Source: UBA1479 sp040216635 (GTDB lineage Bacteria; Pseudomonadota; Alphaproteobacteria; Rhodospirillales; Casp-alpha2). From it: a DNA stretch of 64,000 bases. This document shows positions 1 to 7,947 of this stretch, piece by piece. Numbering within the stretch: the first letter of the stretch is position 1; the number at the start of each line of letters is the position of its first letter. The stretch covers positions 102,839 to 166,838 of the forward strand of contig JAVJOU010000005.1 of NCBI GenBank assembly GCA_040216635.1, given 5' to 3'. The notes under the pieces were generated by a model, which saw only the letters and a list, made by a program, of their open reading frames with translations, searched no databases and was not told the origin of the DNA. A program made the translations under genes and the position numbers.

Positions 1-473
1 GACAGGGTGAACAGGCCGGCGAAGGTCAGCTTGCCCACGTCGCCGAAGGAATTGTAGGTGCCCAGTGCCGTACGCCGGCCCTGGCTGCCGAAGATGCGGG
101 TGACCAGAGCGGAACACAGGGTGTGCTGGAACCCGCCGCCGATGCCCGCGATCAGCAGGACCACGACGATGGCCGTGAACCCGTCGGCCCAGGCAAGGGC
201 CACGTATCCGGCACCGGCGGCGATCAGGCCGAAGCCGATCAGGACCCGTTCACCGATGCGTTCCGACAACATGCCGGACGGCAGTTCGAACAGGGTCATG
301 GCCGTGCGGTTGGCGGCACGGATGATGCCGACCTGGGCATAGGACAGGCCGAACGCCTGTGCCAGCACGGGCAGCAGGACGTAGAGAACATCCGTCAGGC
401 CGTCCTGAATGCTATGCGCCGTACAGCAGGATGCCAGCGTCAGGCGGCGGCGCGATGTCTCAGTTCGAGACAT
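1..473 (-). CDS. MFS transporter, N-terminal part (cut by window edge)
   Basis: This reverse-strand gene runs off the left edge, so only the first 157 or so residues are visible. It starts MSRTETSRRR and then shows alternating hydrophobic helices and an MFS-type loop after helix 2 (ELPSGMLSERIGER, the usual D/E-x-P-x-G-x-L-x-D/E-R pattern). The family moves small solutes across the inner membrane by proton coupling; the substrate cannot be told from the visible part. The ATG overlaps the last 14 bases of the upstream lactonase gene, which suggests translational coupling and a shared transcript. There is no convincing Shine-Dalgarno sequence, consistent with coupling. Confidence 0.75.
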   Translation of the reverse strand, partial: MSRTETSRRRLTLASCCTAHSIQDGLTDVLYVLLPVLAQAFGLSYAQVGIIRAANRTAMTLFELPSGMLSERIGERVLIGFGLIAAGAGYVALAWADGFTAIVVVLLIAGIGGGFQHTLCSALVTRIFGSQGRRTALGTYNSFGDVGKLTFAGLFTL

Positions 474-1269
474 TGGGCGCAAGGTCGACCCTGGCGACGA
501 TCCCTTTCAGGTCTTCGGACGCGGGCGGATAATATTCCAGCACCAGGGGGTCGTGCCCCGGCACCACGTGGTCCGGGCTGTCGGCCAGACGGGCGACTTT
601 CTTGTGGCCTTCCAGCATATCGCCGATGTGAAGGACCGTGGGGAATGGGTTCTTGTGCTGCCAGTTGGCATAAAGATGCATGGCGTCCGATGCCAGCACG
701 ACCCAGCCCCGTTCGGTCCAGGCGCGCACGAACATCATGCCCTCGGTATGGCCGCCCACATGATGCAGGGTCAGCCCGGGGAACAACTCCTCGTCGCCGT
801 CATGGAATTCGACTCGGTCTTTGTACAGTTCCTGAACCAAAAGACAGACATCATCGGCATCGAAGGAATTGCGCAGCGCCGGATAGCGCATGTAACGCCC
901 GGTGACATAGGACATTTCCCGGTCCTGAATATGGAACATGGCCTTTGGGAATTTGTCGAAATTTCCGCTGTGGTCGTAATGCATGTGGGTCACGACCACG
1001 TCCGTGACCTCGGCCGGGTCCACGCCGACCAGTTTCAGGCTTTCCGCCGGGCAGCGGAACATGGTCCGCCCCCGCTTGCCGCAGCCCGCTTCTTCGTTGA
1101 AGCCGGTGTCGATGACCACCGTGCGGTTTTCCGACACACAGGCCCAGACGTAATAGTCGATGGGATAAGGCGCGTCGTGCGGATCGGGCGGATGCATGAA
1201 GTTCATGGATTGGGGGCGGGGATCGTGGGTGCCGTATTTTATGGCGTAAAGCTTATAGGTCTCGGTCAT
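460..1269 (-). CDS. N-acyl homoserine lactonase-like metallo-beta-lactamase-fold hydrolase
   Basis: The 269-residue protein has the metallo-beta-lactamase signature THMHYDH at residues 94-100 (H95, H97, D99, H100), followed by further metal-binding positions in GGHTEG and in VPGHDP near the C-terminus. Length and motif spacing match the AiiA/AttM branch, which opens the lactone ring of acyl-homoserine lactones; related enzymes act on other lactones or esters, so the substrate is inferred. There is no signal peptide, so it should be cytoplasmic. A GAGGAG ribosome-binding site precedes the ATG. The gene overlaps the downstream MFS transporter, so a transported substrate that is hydrolysed inside the cell, or export of a product, is plausible. 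Confidence 0.8.
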   Translation of the reverse strand: MTETYKLYAIKYGTHDPRPQSMNFMHPPDPHDAPYPIDYYVWACVSENRTVVIDTGFNEEAGCGKRGRTMFRCPAESLKLVGVDPAEVTDVVVTHMHYDHSGNFDKFPKAMFHIQDREMSYVTGRYMRYPALRNSFDADDVCLLVQELYKDRVEFHDGDEELFPGLTLHHVGGHTEGMMFVRAWTERGWVVLASDAMHLYANWQHKNPFPTVLHIGDMLEGHKKVARLADSPDHVVPGHDPLVLEYYPPASEDLKGIVARVDLAPNVSN

Positions 1270-1524
1270 GGCGTGGTGTCTCCTCGTGGCACGAGCCTAG
1301 GCCGCGATTCCCAGCCTCGCAAGCTTCATCCACCCCGGATTTCCCCAGTTCTCATGGCCTTGCAATGGGCTTAGGGAATTTTAAGATGCTTCAAAAATAT
1401 GACTTTGGTCACGTGGGCCGACATATTATGCGCTTATCGTCCATGACTTCTTGCTAGGTGCCTAAAAACGCCGGGAATCGCTACACTTCGGGAAATTTGA
1501 TTTAGCCGGAGGAGCTATTCACCG

Positions 1525-2805
1525 ATGGCCGCATTGATCGATTACCTGTTCGGTTCTGCATCTTTCGTTCCCCATGGGTATTGCCTTATGTGGCGCCCGG
1601 ATTTGGTCGCCATGCATGCCATTTCCGATGCCTTGATCGCGATCGCCTATTTTTCGATACCCGGTGCCATTTACCTGTTCATCAAACAGCGAGCCGATTT
1701 CGAATTCAAATGGACGGCGGTCCTGTTCGTTGCGTTCATCGCCCTTTGCGGATTCACCCATATCGCGGGATTGGTGACCTTGTGGCAGCCCTATTACGGC
1801 TTGCAGGGCATGGTTAAGGCGGCGACGGCGACGGTGTCGATCCTGACCGCCATTTCCCTTTGGCCGCTGCTGCCGAAACTGATGGCCATGCCCAGCCCGT
1901 TCCAATTGCGCGAGGTCAATCTTCGGCTTGAAGACGAGATCGCCCGCCACAAACGTACCGAACAGGAATTGATCCAGGCCCGCGATAGCCTTGAGCAACG
2001 GGTGTTGGAACGCACGCGTGAACTGGAATATGCCTTGGAGGCGCAGACGAATGCGGAACGTCAGCTTGCCAACCGGGCCGCGGAACTGGAGCGCTCCAAC
2101 CGGGAACTGGACGATTTCGCCCATGTCGCCTCCCACGACTTGAAGGAACCGATCCGGGGCATCGCCAATACGGCGACCTTCTTCCTTGAAGATCACGGTG
2201 ACGCGCTGAAGGATGCCGCGCGCAAGCAGATCGAAACCATTATCCGTCTGGCGGCACGGATGGATAATTTTCTCAACGATCTGCTGACTTATTCCCGTTA
2301 CGGTCATACCAAAATGGGTTTCCGGACGGTTGATACGCGGCCGATGGTCATGGATATCCTGGACGAACTGCGCCCAATGATCGAAGAGCATGACGCTCGG
2401 GTCGTGGTTCAAGACACCATGCCGTCGGTCTACTGTGATCGGACGCGGGTTTGTGAAGTGTTCCGCAATTTGATCACGAATGCCCTGAAGTACAATGACA
2501 GTGCGGAAAAATCGGTCGAAATCGGCGCCCTACCGCCTGATGCGGACGGGCCGGACACGACATTCTTCGTCAAGGACAACGGGATTGGCATTGCCGCCGA
2601 TTTTGGCGAGCGGATTTTCAGCATGTTCAAGCGCCTGCATGGGCGGGATGAATATGGCGGCGGGTCGGGTGCCGGACTTGCGATCGCAAAGCGCATCGTC
2701 GAACAACATGACGGGCGCATTTGGTATGAACCGGCACCGCAAGGCGGGTCCATCTTCTGGTTCACGTTGAATGCGGTTCAGTCGGAGGAAGAAACCGATG
2801 GCTGA
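1525..2805 (+). CDS. Sensor histidine kinase with ethylene-receptor-like N-terminal domain
   Basis: This 426-residue membrane kinase starts with three transmembrane helices (about 31-55, 63-86, 96-118) that closely resemble the copper/ethylene-binding domain of plant ETR1. Read against ETR1 from memory, D35, Y42, P46, C75 and H79 fall at a constant offset of 10 from ETR1 D25, Y32, P36, C65 and H69; the CGxTH motif carries the copper ligands. A coiled coil (about 126-195) leads to HisKA with phosphoacceptor H204 (ASHDLKEP) and HATPase_c (N-box about 313-323, DNGIGI 351-356, GSGAGLAIAK 380-389). A strong GGAGGAG site precedes the ATG. It overlaps the next gene by 8 bases. Ethylene binding is inferred; the kinase assignment is firm. 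Confidence 0.88.
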   Translation: MAALIDYLFGSASFVPHGYCLMWRPDLVAMHAISDALIAIAYFSIPGAIYLFIKQRADFEFKWTAVLFVAFIALCGFTHIAGLVTLWQPYYGLQGMVKAATATVSILTAISLWPLLPKLMAMPSPFQLREVNLRLEDEIARHKRTEQELIQARDSLEQRVLERTRELEYALEAQTNAERQLANRAAELERSNRELDDFAHVASHDLKEPIRGIANTATFFLEDHGDALKDAARKQIETIIRLAARMDNFLNDLLTYSRYGHTKMGFRTVDTRPMVMDILDELRPMIEEHDARVVVQDTMPSVYCDRTRVCEVFRNLITNALKYNDSAEKSVEIGALPPDADGPDTTFFVKDNGIGIAADFGERIFSMFKRLHGRDEYGGGSGAGLAIAKRIVEQHDGRIWYEPAPQGGSIFWFTLNAVQSEEETDG

Positions 2806-3238
2806 TCGGGGAATCCTGCTGATCGAGGACAGCCCGGAGGACGCCGAGGCAATTATCCGCGCGTTGAAACAGGCCGGGTTGGAGCAGCCCGTTACGCACA
2901 TTCCTGATGGTGACCGGGCGATCAGATTTTTCGATACAATCCGCAGCGGCGACGCCGGACGCCCGGCGCTGATCTTGTTGGACCTGAATATGCCCGGAAC
3001 CGACGGCCGGGAAGTCTTGAAGCGATTAAAGTCGGCGGAGGACACAGCCGATATTCCGGTCCTGGTCTTCACCTCGTCGTCACGTGAACGGGATATAGAA
3101 GATTCATACCAAGCCGGTGCGAACAGCTATTTGCAGAAGCCCGTGGATTACGAAAGCCTTCTGAAAACGGCGGAGTCCGTCATGGAATACTGGTTTCGGA
3201 CGGTGCTCATTCCGCCGCCGAAAGGCTTGAGACCATGA
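2798..3238 (+). CDS. Rcp1-like single-domain response regulator
   Basis: A stand-alone receiver domain of 146 residues. Acidic residues E10-D11 bind magnesium, D62 (LLDLNMPG) is the phosphoacceptor, S/T residues sit in VFTSSS, and K is in QKPVD. The extended form with a PEDAEAIIRAL start is typical of the Rcp1 family that partners phytochrome-like and other membrane kinases. There is no output domain, so it should pass phosphate or act by protein contact. The ATG lies inside the end of the kinase gene, and the stop overlaps the next start (ATGA), so the three genes form one transcript. Confidence 0.88.
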   Translation: MADRGILLIEDSPEDAEAIIRALKQAGLEQPVTHIPDGDRAIRFFDTIRSGDAGRPALILLDLNMPGTDGREVLKRLKSAEDTADIPVLVFTSSSRERDIEDSYQAGANSYLQKPVDYESLLKTAESVMEYWFRTVLIPPPKGLRP

Positions 3239-4323
3239 AGGTCTTGGTCATAGAAGACAGCCCCGAAGATCGGGCGCTGTACCGGCGATATTTGACCCAT
3301 GCCGGCGGCTTTGATGTGGTCGATACGGAAACCCTGCGTGATGCCAAATTACAGTTCCGGACGTTCACGCCGGATTGCGTGCTGGTCGATTTCAACCTGC
3401 CCGATGCCGACGGGTTCGGTGTTATCGAGGCATTGCGGTCCGATCAAATGTCCTTTCCCTGTGCCTTCATCATTGTGACCGGGGAAGGCAGCGAACATCT
3501 TGCCGTCACCTCATTTCGGTCGGGCGCGGATGATTACGTCGCCAAAGACAGTCTGACCCCTGACCTTTTGCAGTCTTCCATCCAAAAAGCCGTGGGGCGT
3601 GTCCAGGCCCGTCAGGAACGGCAACGCTATCTTCAGGCGCTGGAGTATTTCGCATCGATCGCGGCGCATGATCTCAAAGCACCGTTACAGACGGTCAAAG
3701 GCTATACGGAGCTGACCAAGTTCGGCGGCAACGAAATTTCCGAGACCACGCGCGGGGATTACTTGGATCTCGTTCTGGAATCCTGCAGCCGGATGGAATC
3801 ATTGATCGACGGTCTGTTGGCTTACGCCCACTCGGGGGAAGATGCGCCCCGCCTTGTCCTGGTCGATGTCGGAAAAACCGTCGAGGACGTGATGAAGGTT
3901 CTGGCCGGAAAAATTCAGGATACGGGCGCGCGGATTCAGGTCGGCGACCTGGGAACCGTCATGGGTGACGCGCTCGGCATTCATCAGGTGTTTCAGAATC
4001 TCATCGATAACGCCATGCAGTATGCCGATAGGGGGGCGCCGCAAATTAATCTGTCTGCGACGCAATTCGGGGATTGGGCAATCTATTCCGTCTCCGACAA
4101 CGGACCCGGCGTACCCGACCATGAACGGGAAAGGGTGTTCATGCCGCTTGTCCGCTTGGGCGATAGGGAAAAGCGTCAAGGGCACGGCCTGGGCCTTGCC
4201 ATCTGCCAGCAGATTATCGAACGCCACGGTGGCCGGATTTGGGTCAACAAGGAAACCGATGGGGGGGCGACGTTTTGTTTTTCGCTGCCCCTGAAGGCCG
4301 ATTATTCGGAATTCGACGATTGA
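3235..4323 (+). CDS. Receiver-histidine kinase hybrid
   Basis: The 362-residue soluble protein has an N-terminal receiver domain (phosphoacceptor D52 in CVLVDFNLPDADG) followed by HisKA with H146 (IAAHDLKAP) and an HATPase_c domain (SDNGPGVP, GHGLGLAICQ). This REC-first kinase layout is common in systems where one kinase is controlled by another. With the preceding kinase and Rcp1-like regulator it makes a likely phosphorelay: membrane kinase to single receiver to REC-kinase. No DNA-binding output gene lies in the operon, so the target is unknown. It starts within an ATGA overlap with the upstream stop. Confidence 0.87.
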   Translation: MKVLVIEDSPEDRALYRRYLTHAGGFDVVDTETLRDAKLQFRTFTPDCVLVDFNLPDADGFGVIEALRSDQMSFPCAFIIVTGEGSEHLAVTSFRSGADDYVAKDSLTPDLLQSSIQKAVGRVQARQERQRYLQALEYFASIAAHDLKAPLQTVKGYTELTKFGGNEISETTRGDYLDLVLESCSRMESLIDGLLAYAHSGEDAPRLVLVDVGKTVEDVMKVLAGKIQDTGARIQVGDLGTVMGDALGIHQVFQNLIDNAMQYADRGAPQINLSATQFGDWAIYSVSDNGPGVPDHERERVFMPLVRLGDREKRQGHGLGLAICQQIIERHGGRIWVNKETDGGATFCFSLPLKADYSEFDD

Positions 4324-4377
4324 CCCCCAGCCGCCGGGAATCGCCCGCGCGGCCCGCTTTTATGCTAGATTGCAGGT

Positions 4378-4581
4378 ATGGATACACACGAACTTCTTGC
4401 CGCCATCAATATGGCGCTCGTCCAGATGGACGAACAGCCCGAAGACATGCACGAGGTTCATCTCCGTCTGCTTGAATTGTTGGACCAGCTCAAGGCGACG
4501 GGGGCGGACCTGCCTTCGGATTTGGTGGCGCTTGAACAACGCCTAGCCGAGGACGTCGAGGGCGTGACGCCGAACACCTAG
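4378..4581 (+). CDS. Small acidic helical protein, function unknown
   Basis: A 67-residue acidic protein (MDTHELLAAIN...) predicted to be mostly helical, with heptad-like leucines (LRLLELLDQLKATG). No family is recognised. The reading frame is open with sensible codon use, and GCAGG stands a few bases before the ATG. It follows the kinase operon by about 55 bases in the same direction and could belong to that transcript. Confidence 0.5.
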   Translation: MDTHELLAAINMALVQMDEQPEDMHEVHLRLLELLDQLKATGADLPSDLVALEQRLAEDVEGVTPNT

Positions 4582-4612
4582 GCAAGCGCGCCCGAGATAC
4601 CGGCCCGAGACG

Positions 4613-5740
4613 CTATTCCGCACCCTTATAGGTGATGCGGTAGACCGCCCCACGGGCATCATCCGAAACCAAAAGCGATCCATCCGGCAGCTCTTTAATG
4701 TCGACCGGGCGCCCCCACTTTGATCCGTCGGGGCGCAGGAAGCCGGTCGCGAAGGGCTCCCAGGAAAGGGCGTTCTCGGTCTGTTTGTCGAACCGCACCC
4801 GGGCGACGCGATAGCCGTCGGGTACGCTGCGGTTCCAGGACCCGTGATGGGCGACGAAGACATCGCCCCGGGCGTCTGCGGGAAACATTTTTCCGTTGTA
4901 AAAACTCATGCCCAATGATGCCACATGGGCGCCGAACGGGACCACCGGCGGCGTATGGGGGGCGGGAAGGGGGCGGTCAGCGAAATCTTCCGTGCGCGCC
5001 GTGCCGCCGCCGAAATGGGGAAAGCCGAACCACATTCCTTTTCGGGGCGCGTGGTTGAATTCATCGGGCGGGACGTCGTCGCCCATGTTGTCTGCCCCGT
5101 TATCGGTAAAATACAGATCGCCCGTGCGGGGGTGAAAATCGAAGCCGACGGAATTGCGCACGCCGCGGGCGAAAATCTCGGGCCGGCGCGGTCCCGGCGT
5201 GCCGGGTGGTGCCAAGCGAACGATCGAGCCTTCCAGCCCGTTCAAGCGGCAGATGTTGCAGGGGGCGCCAATGGCGACATACAGCATGCCGTCCGGCCCG
5301 AACCGCGCATAGCGCCAGCCGTGCCAGGGGTCGTCGGGCAGATTGTCGAACAGAACTTCCGGTTCCGCTGCCATCAGTTCTTCAAGCGTGCGGGCGCGCC
5401 AACGGCTGATACGGTGCTGTTCGGCGATGTAAAGCCAGCCGTCCTTCCAGTCGATGCCGTTGGCGACGTTCAGATCGCTGAACGCGCGCACGACTTTTTC
5501 CGGGCGCATATCCTGATCGGCATCGACGATGGCATGGACCTGGGGGCCGCGCTGGCCGACAAAGATCACGCCCAATTCCGGCACGGGAACCAGGCTGCGG
5601 GCCTTGGGCACCTCGGCGAACATATGGATGGCATAGCCCGGCGGAACCTTGATGAAATCGGGCAAAGGTTCTGCCGCCCGCGTGCCGCCGGCCATCAGAA
5701 CAGCCAACAAAACGACCTGTAAAATGGCGGCTGTTCTCAT
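4613..5740 (-). CDS. Secreted PQQ-type sorbosone/glucose dehydrogenase-like beta-propeller
   Basis: The chosen start gives a 375-residue protein with a clear Sec signal peptide (MRTAAILQVVLLAVLMAGGTRA, then EPLPDF). The mature part has the repeated blades of the soluble PQQ-glucose/sorbosone dehydrogenase family: GIDWKDGWLYIAEQ, RYARFGPDGMLYVAIGAPCN, RNSVGFDFHPRTGDLYFTDNG, VAHHGSWNRS and LPDGSLLVSDDARGAVYRI. Such enzymes oxidise aldoses or related carbonyls in the periplasm using PQQ; the substrate is not known here. The ATG overlaps the stop of gpt (ATGA), so the pair is co-transcribed, although the functions look unrelated. A longer open frame upstream lacks a signal peptide and is not used. 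Confidence 0.83.
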   Translation of the reverse strand: MRTAAILQVVLLAVLMAGGTRAAEPLPDFIKVPPGYAIHMFAEVPKARSLVPVPELGVIFVGQRGPQVHAIVDADQDMRPEKVVRAFSDLNVANGIDWKDGWLYIAEQHRISRWRARTLEELMAAEPEVLFDNLPDDPWHGWRYARFGPDGMLYVAIGAPCNICRLNGLEGSIVRLAPPGTPGPRRPEIFARGVRNSVGFDFHPRTGDLYFTDNGADNMGDDVPPDEFNHAPRKGMWFGFPHFGGGTARTEDFADRPLPAPHTPPVVPFGAHVASLGMSFYNGKMFPADARGDVFVAHHGSWNRSVPDGYRVARVRFDKQTENALSWEPFATGFLRPDGSKWGRPVDIKELPDGSLLVSDDARGAVYRITYKGAE

Positions 5741-6252
5741 GATGCCTCCCGCCCCGCCATCGGCGGCGCATAAGCCAAGGCGCCGTTCCGGTCTTCCGTA
5801 TCCCAGGGGAAATGAACCCAGACGTCCTGCGCCACTTCGTGAATGAAAATATCGGCAAGGTCTTTTGCAGCGGGTTTGGCGTAAAGGGTCACGAACAAGG
5901 CTTCCGGCAGAAGTTTCCGCGCGGCCCGGGCCGTAGCGCCGGTATCGACCAGATCGTCGATCAACAGCCATCCGGCGCCCTTATCGGCGACGGCGGCATC
6001 CGGTTGCTTGAGAAGGCGGATCCTGCCCTGGTCCTGTTCGTCGTAACTGGCGATCGACAGGGTATCGACGATGCGCAGCCCCATTTCACGGGCGACGACG
6101 GTGGCGGGCACCATGCCGCCCCGGGTGATGGCGACGACGCCTTTCCACGCATCTTGCGGCGGGCGGGCCAGAAGACGTTCGGCAAGGGTGCGCGCGTCGG
6201 CTTGGATTTCAATCCAGGAAACGATCCGTTCGCGAGGAGGAGTGTCCGTCAT
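5737..6252 (-). CDS. gpt: Xanthine-guanine phosphoribosyltransferase
   Basis: The 171-residue protein carries the type I phosphoribosyltransferase PRPP loop WLLIDDLVDTGATA (about 95-108) and the upstream AITRGGMVPA segment typical of XGPRT. It salvages xanthine and guanine (and weakly hypoxanthine) to nucleotides in the cytoplasm, with 5-phosphoribosyl diphosphate as donor. Length is close to that of E. coli Gpt (152) with a slightly longer N-terminus. It is the first gene of a pair with the downstream dehydrogenase. Confidence 0.9.
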   Translation of the reverse strand: MTDTPPRERIVSWIEIQADARTLAERLLARPPQDAWKGVVAITRGGMVPATVVAREMGLRIVDTLSIASYDEQDQGRIRLLKQPDAAVADKGAGWLLIDDLVDTGATARAARKLLPEALFVTLYAKPAAKDLADIFIHEVAQDVWVHFPWDTEDRNGALAYAPPMAGREAS

Positions 6253-6291
6253 GCCGCTTATTCTAAGCGTAATGATAAGCCCCAGAAACGG

Positions 6292-6319
6292 AAAAACCGA
6301 CGCCTGCGCTGGCGCCGGT
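6292..6319 (-). terminator. Rho-independent terminator after the OmpA-like lipoprotein gene
   Basis: Read on the minus strand, ACCGGCGCC and GGCGTCGGT form a 9-bp stem (one G-T pair) around a 6-base loop, followed directly by five T residues. It lies 29 bases past the stop of the lipoprotein gene. Confidence 0.75.
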
Positions 6320-6347
6320 TATCCGGATTTGGAGTGAAACTCCGTAC

Positions 6348-7511
6348 TTAACGAACGTAGAGGTGGACCTCGTTGGTCTTGGCCGCACCCAATGTCTTGG
6401 ACGAAACCGCGACGCGCGTCGGCGGCAGGCCCATTTCCACCAGCGAACGCTTCACGTCTTCGGCGTGACGCTTGGCTTTGTTCGTGTTGATCGCAACCCG
6501 TGCGGCCCCACCGGCGCTGGGCGCCACGGCGACCAGATCGAACACGGCCGTCGGATGGGATTCAAGGGCGCGGCTGACCGCGGTATACAGTGCCTGCTGA
6601 TACGGCACGTTCGGCCGGTCGAAGCGGATCACCACCAAGGGGCGGCGGCCTGCCGTATCGGCCGGTGCGGCGACTTGGCTCGCACCCGTGCCGCGACCGG
6701 TGACAGCGGCGTCCAGAAGGGACGATCCCAGGGATTCACCCTGGCGGATGCCGGCCGAAATTTGCACCAGATTGCGCTGTTCGGCGCCGATCCAGGTCGA
6801 CTGGCGGCGGACATCCTCGGTCACTTCGCGATGCAGGCGGTCAATCAGAACGACCGTCTGATCCACTTCGTCTTCGAGGATCGCAAGCTGACGGTGGTCT
6901 TCATCCACAGCACCCGACACCTTATAGGCGGCGCGCACGCTTTCCGTCAGGAACGACGCGAGCGTGGAATCGCTGGCCACACCTGTGGACAGCTTATTCA
7001 TCTCGCCGATGTCCTGGCTCAACCGGTTCAGGTCCTGCTGCGCCGTGTTGAATTGCTGTACCAGAACGGGGTTGCCGCGGGTCGTGCCGACCTGCAGGCG
7101 CGATTTCACCGCCGCGATGGTGCCGTGATATTGCTGCGAGCTTTCGACGATGCGCGAACGCACCGACTGAAGCTGCCCATTATGTTGAAGGATCGAGCTT
7201 TGCAGTTTCTGCAACTCGTCGCGCAATTCCTGAACCTTCTTACCAACGAAGGTCCCAGTTGCGTCACCCTGTGTTACTCCGGCAGGAACGAAACTCGACG
7301 AACCCAAAGCCGGCTGACTGGTTGCCGTTGCGGCAACCTGCTGCGGATCGGCGCTGGGCGCCGGCGCAGCGGCCGGTTGTGCGGCCTCGGCCGCTGGTTT
7401 GCCTGAAGGTTCCGACGCACTCAACGAAGGCCACAAATCCTCGTCGAATGAACACGCCCCCGTGAAAACCACGGCCCCCGCCAAAAGAACTCTCAGTTTC
7501 GGAAAACCCAT
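6348..7511 (-). CDS. Lipoprotein with coiled coil and OmpA-like C-terminus
   Basis: The 387-residue protein has a lipobox FTGAC with C20 as the lipidated residue, so it should sit in the outer or inner membrane facing the periplasm. Residues about 30-80 are Ala/Pro rich and disordered. About 85-250 are helical, with several heptad stretches (VGKKVQELRDELQKLQSSIL). The last 100 residues (RPLVVIRFDRPNVPYQ... to the end) resemble an OmpA/MotB-type fold, including an NTNKAKRHAEDVKRSLVEMG helix. A role in linking membrane and peptidoglycan is inferred. I do not recognise a named family. Confidence 0.75.
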   Translation of the reverse strand: MGFPKLRVLLAGAVVFTGACSFDEDLWPSLSASEPSGKPAAEAAQPAAAPAPSADPQQVAATATSQPALGSSSFVPAGVTQGDATGTFVGKKVQELRDELQKLQSSILQHNGQLQSVRSRIVESSQQYHGTIAAVKSRLQVGTTRGNPVLVQQFNTAQQDLNRLSQDIGEMNKLSTGVASDSTLASFLTESVRAAYKVSGAVDEDHRQLAILEDEVDQTVVLIDRLHREVTEDVRRQSTWIGAEQRNLVQISAGIRQGESLGSSLLDAAVTGRGTGASQVAAPADTAGRRPLVVIRFDRPNVPYQQALYTAVSRALESHPTAVFDLVAVAPSAGGAARVAINTNKAKRHAEDVKRSLVEMGLPPTRVAVSSKTLGAAKTNEVHLYVR

Positions 7512-7705
7512 TCGTCCGTGAGCCCTTGGTTTTTCTCTGGCCTGGGCCAGAGTTGATTATAAATTCCCAGGGAGTATGAAAAAAAACATACCCCACCCCT
7601 CAGTTTCCGGGCGAGTGTACTCAATGGCCCGGAGCACCACAAGTTCCTATTTTAATACGAAGATTCGGCGTTTGACGACCCTTTATCAATAGGTCGTCCT
7701 AGCGC

Positions 7706-7734
7706 TTGCAAACGGCGAAGTGCTGGAGTAGTGT
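7706..7734 (+). promoter_or_regulatory. Likely sigma-70 promoter of tRNA-Arg
   Basis: TTGCAA (7706-7711) and TAGTGT (7729-7734) are separated by 17 bases and lie about 43 bases before the mature tRNA. The -10 match is imperfect. Confidence 0.4.
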
Positions 7735-7776
7735 CCGGCTCCTTCACGGCGGGGGCCCGCCCGCGGCCCCGTCGAA

Positions 7777-7853
7777 GCGCCCGTAGCTCAATTGGATAGA
7801 GCGTCTGACTACGAATCAGGAGGTTGGGAGTTCAAGTCTTCCCGGGCGCGCCA
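7777..7853 (+). tRNA. tRNA-Arg (anticodon ACG)
   Basis: A 77-base cloverleaf: acceptor GCGCCCG pairs with CGGGCGC, the anticodon stem TCTGA/TCAGG encloses the loop CTACGAA with anticodon ACG at 7811-7813, the T-loop is TTCAAGT and CCA is encoded. Confidence 0.97.
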
Positions 7854-7947
7854 TTCCTCCTTATCCCCCCGTTTTCTATAAGTTTTCCGCCGGTTTGGCT
7901 CTTGTGTGAGCTTTCCTGTCCATGCCCTGGCGGCTTGGACCTGGGGT

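Noticed and set aside
409..1374. A 321-codon plus-strand frame opposite the lactonase gene
   Set aside because: The opposite strand has a complete metallo-beta-lactamase signature and better codon use; this frame has no recognisable motif.
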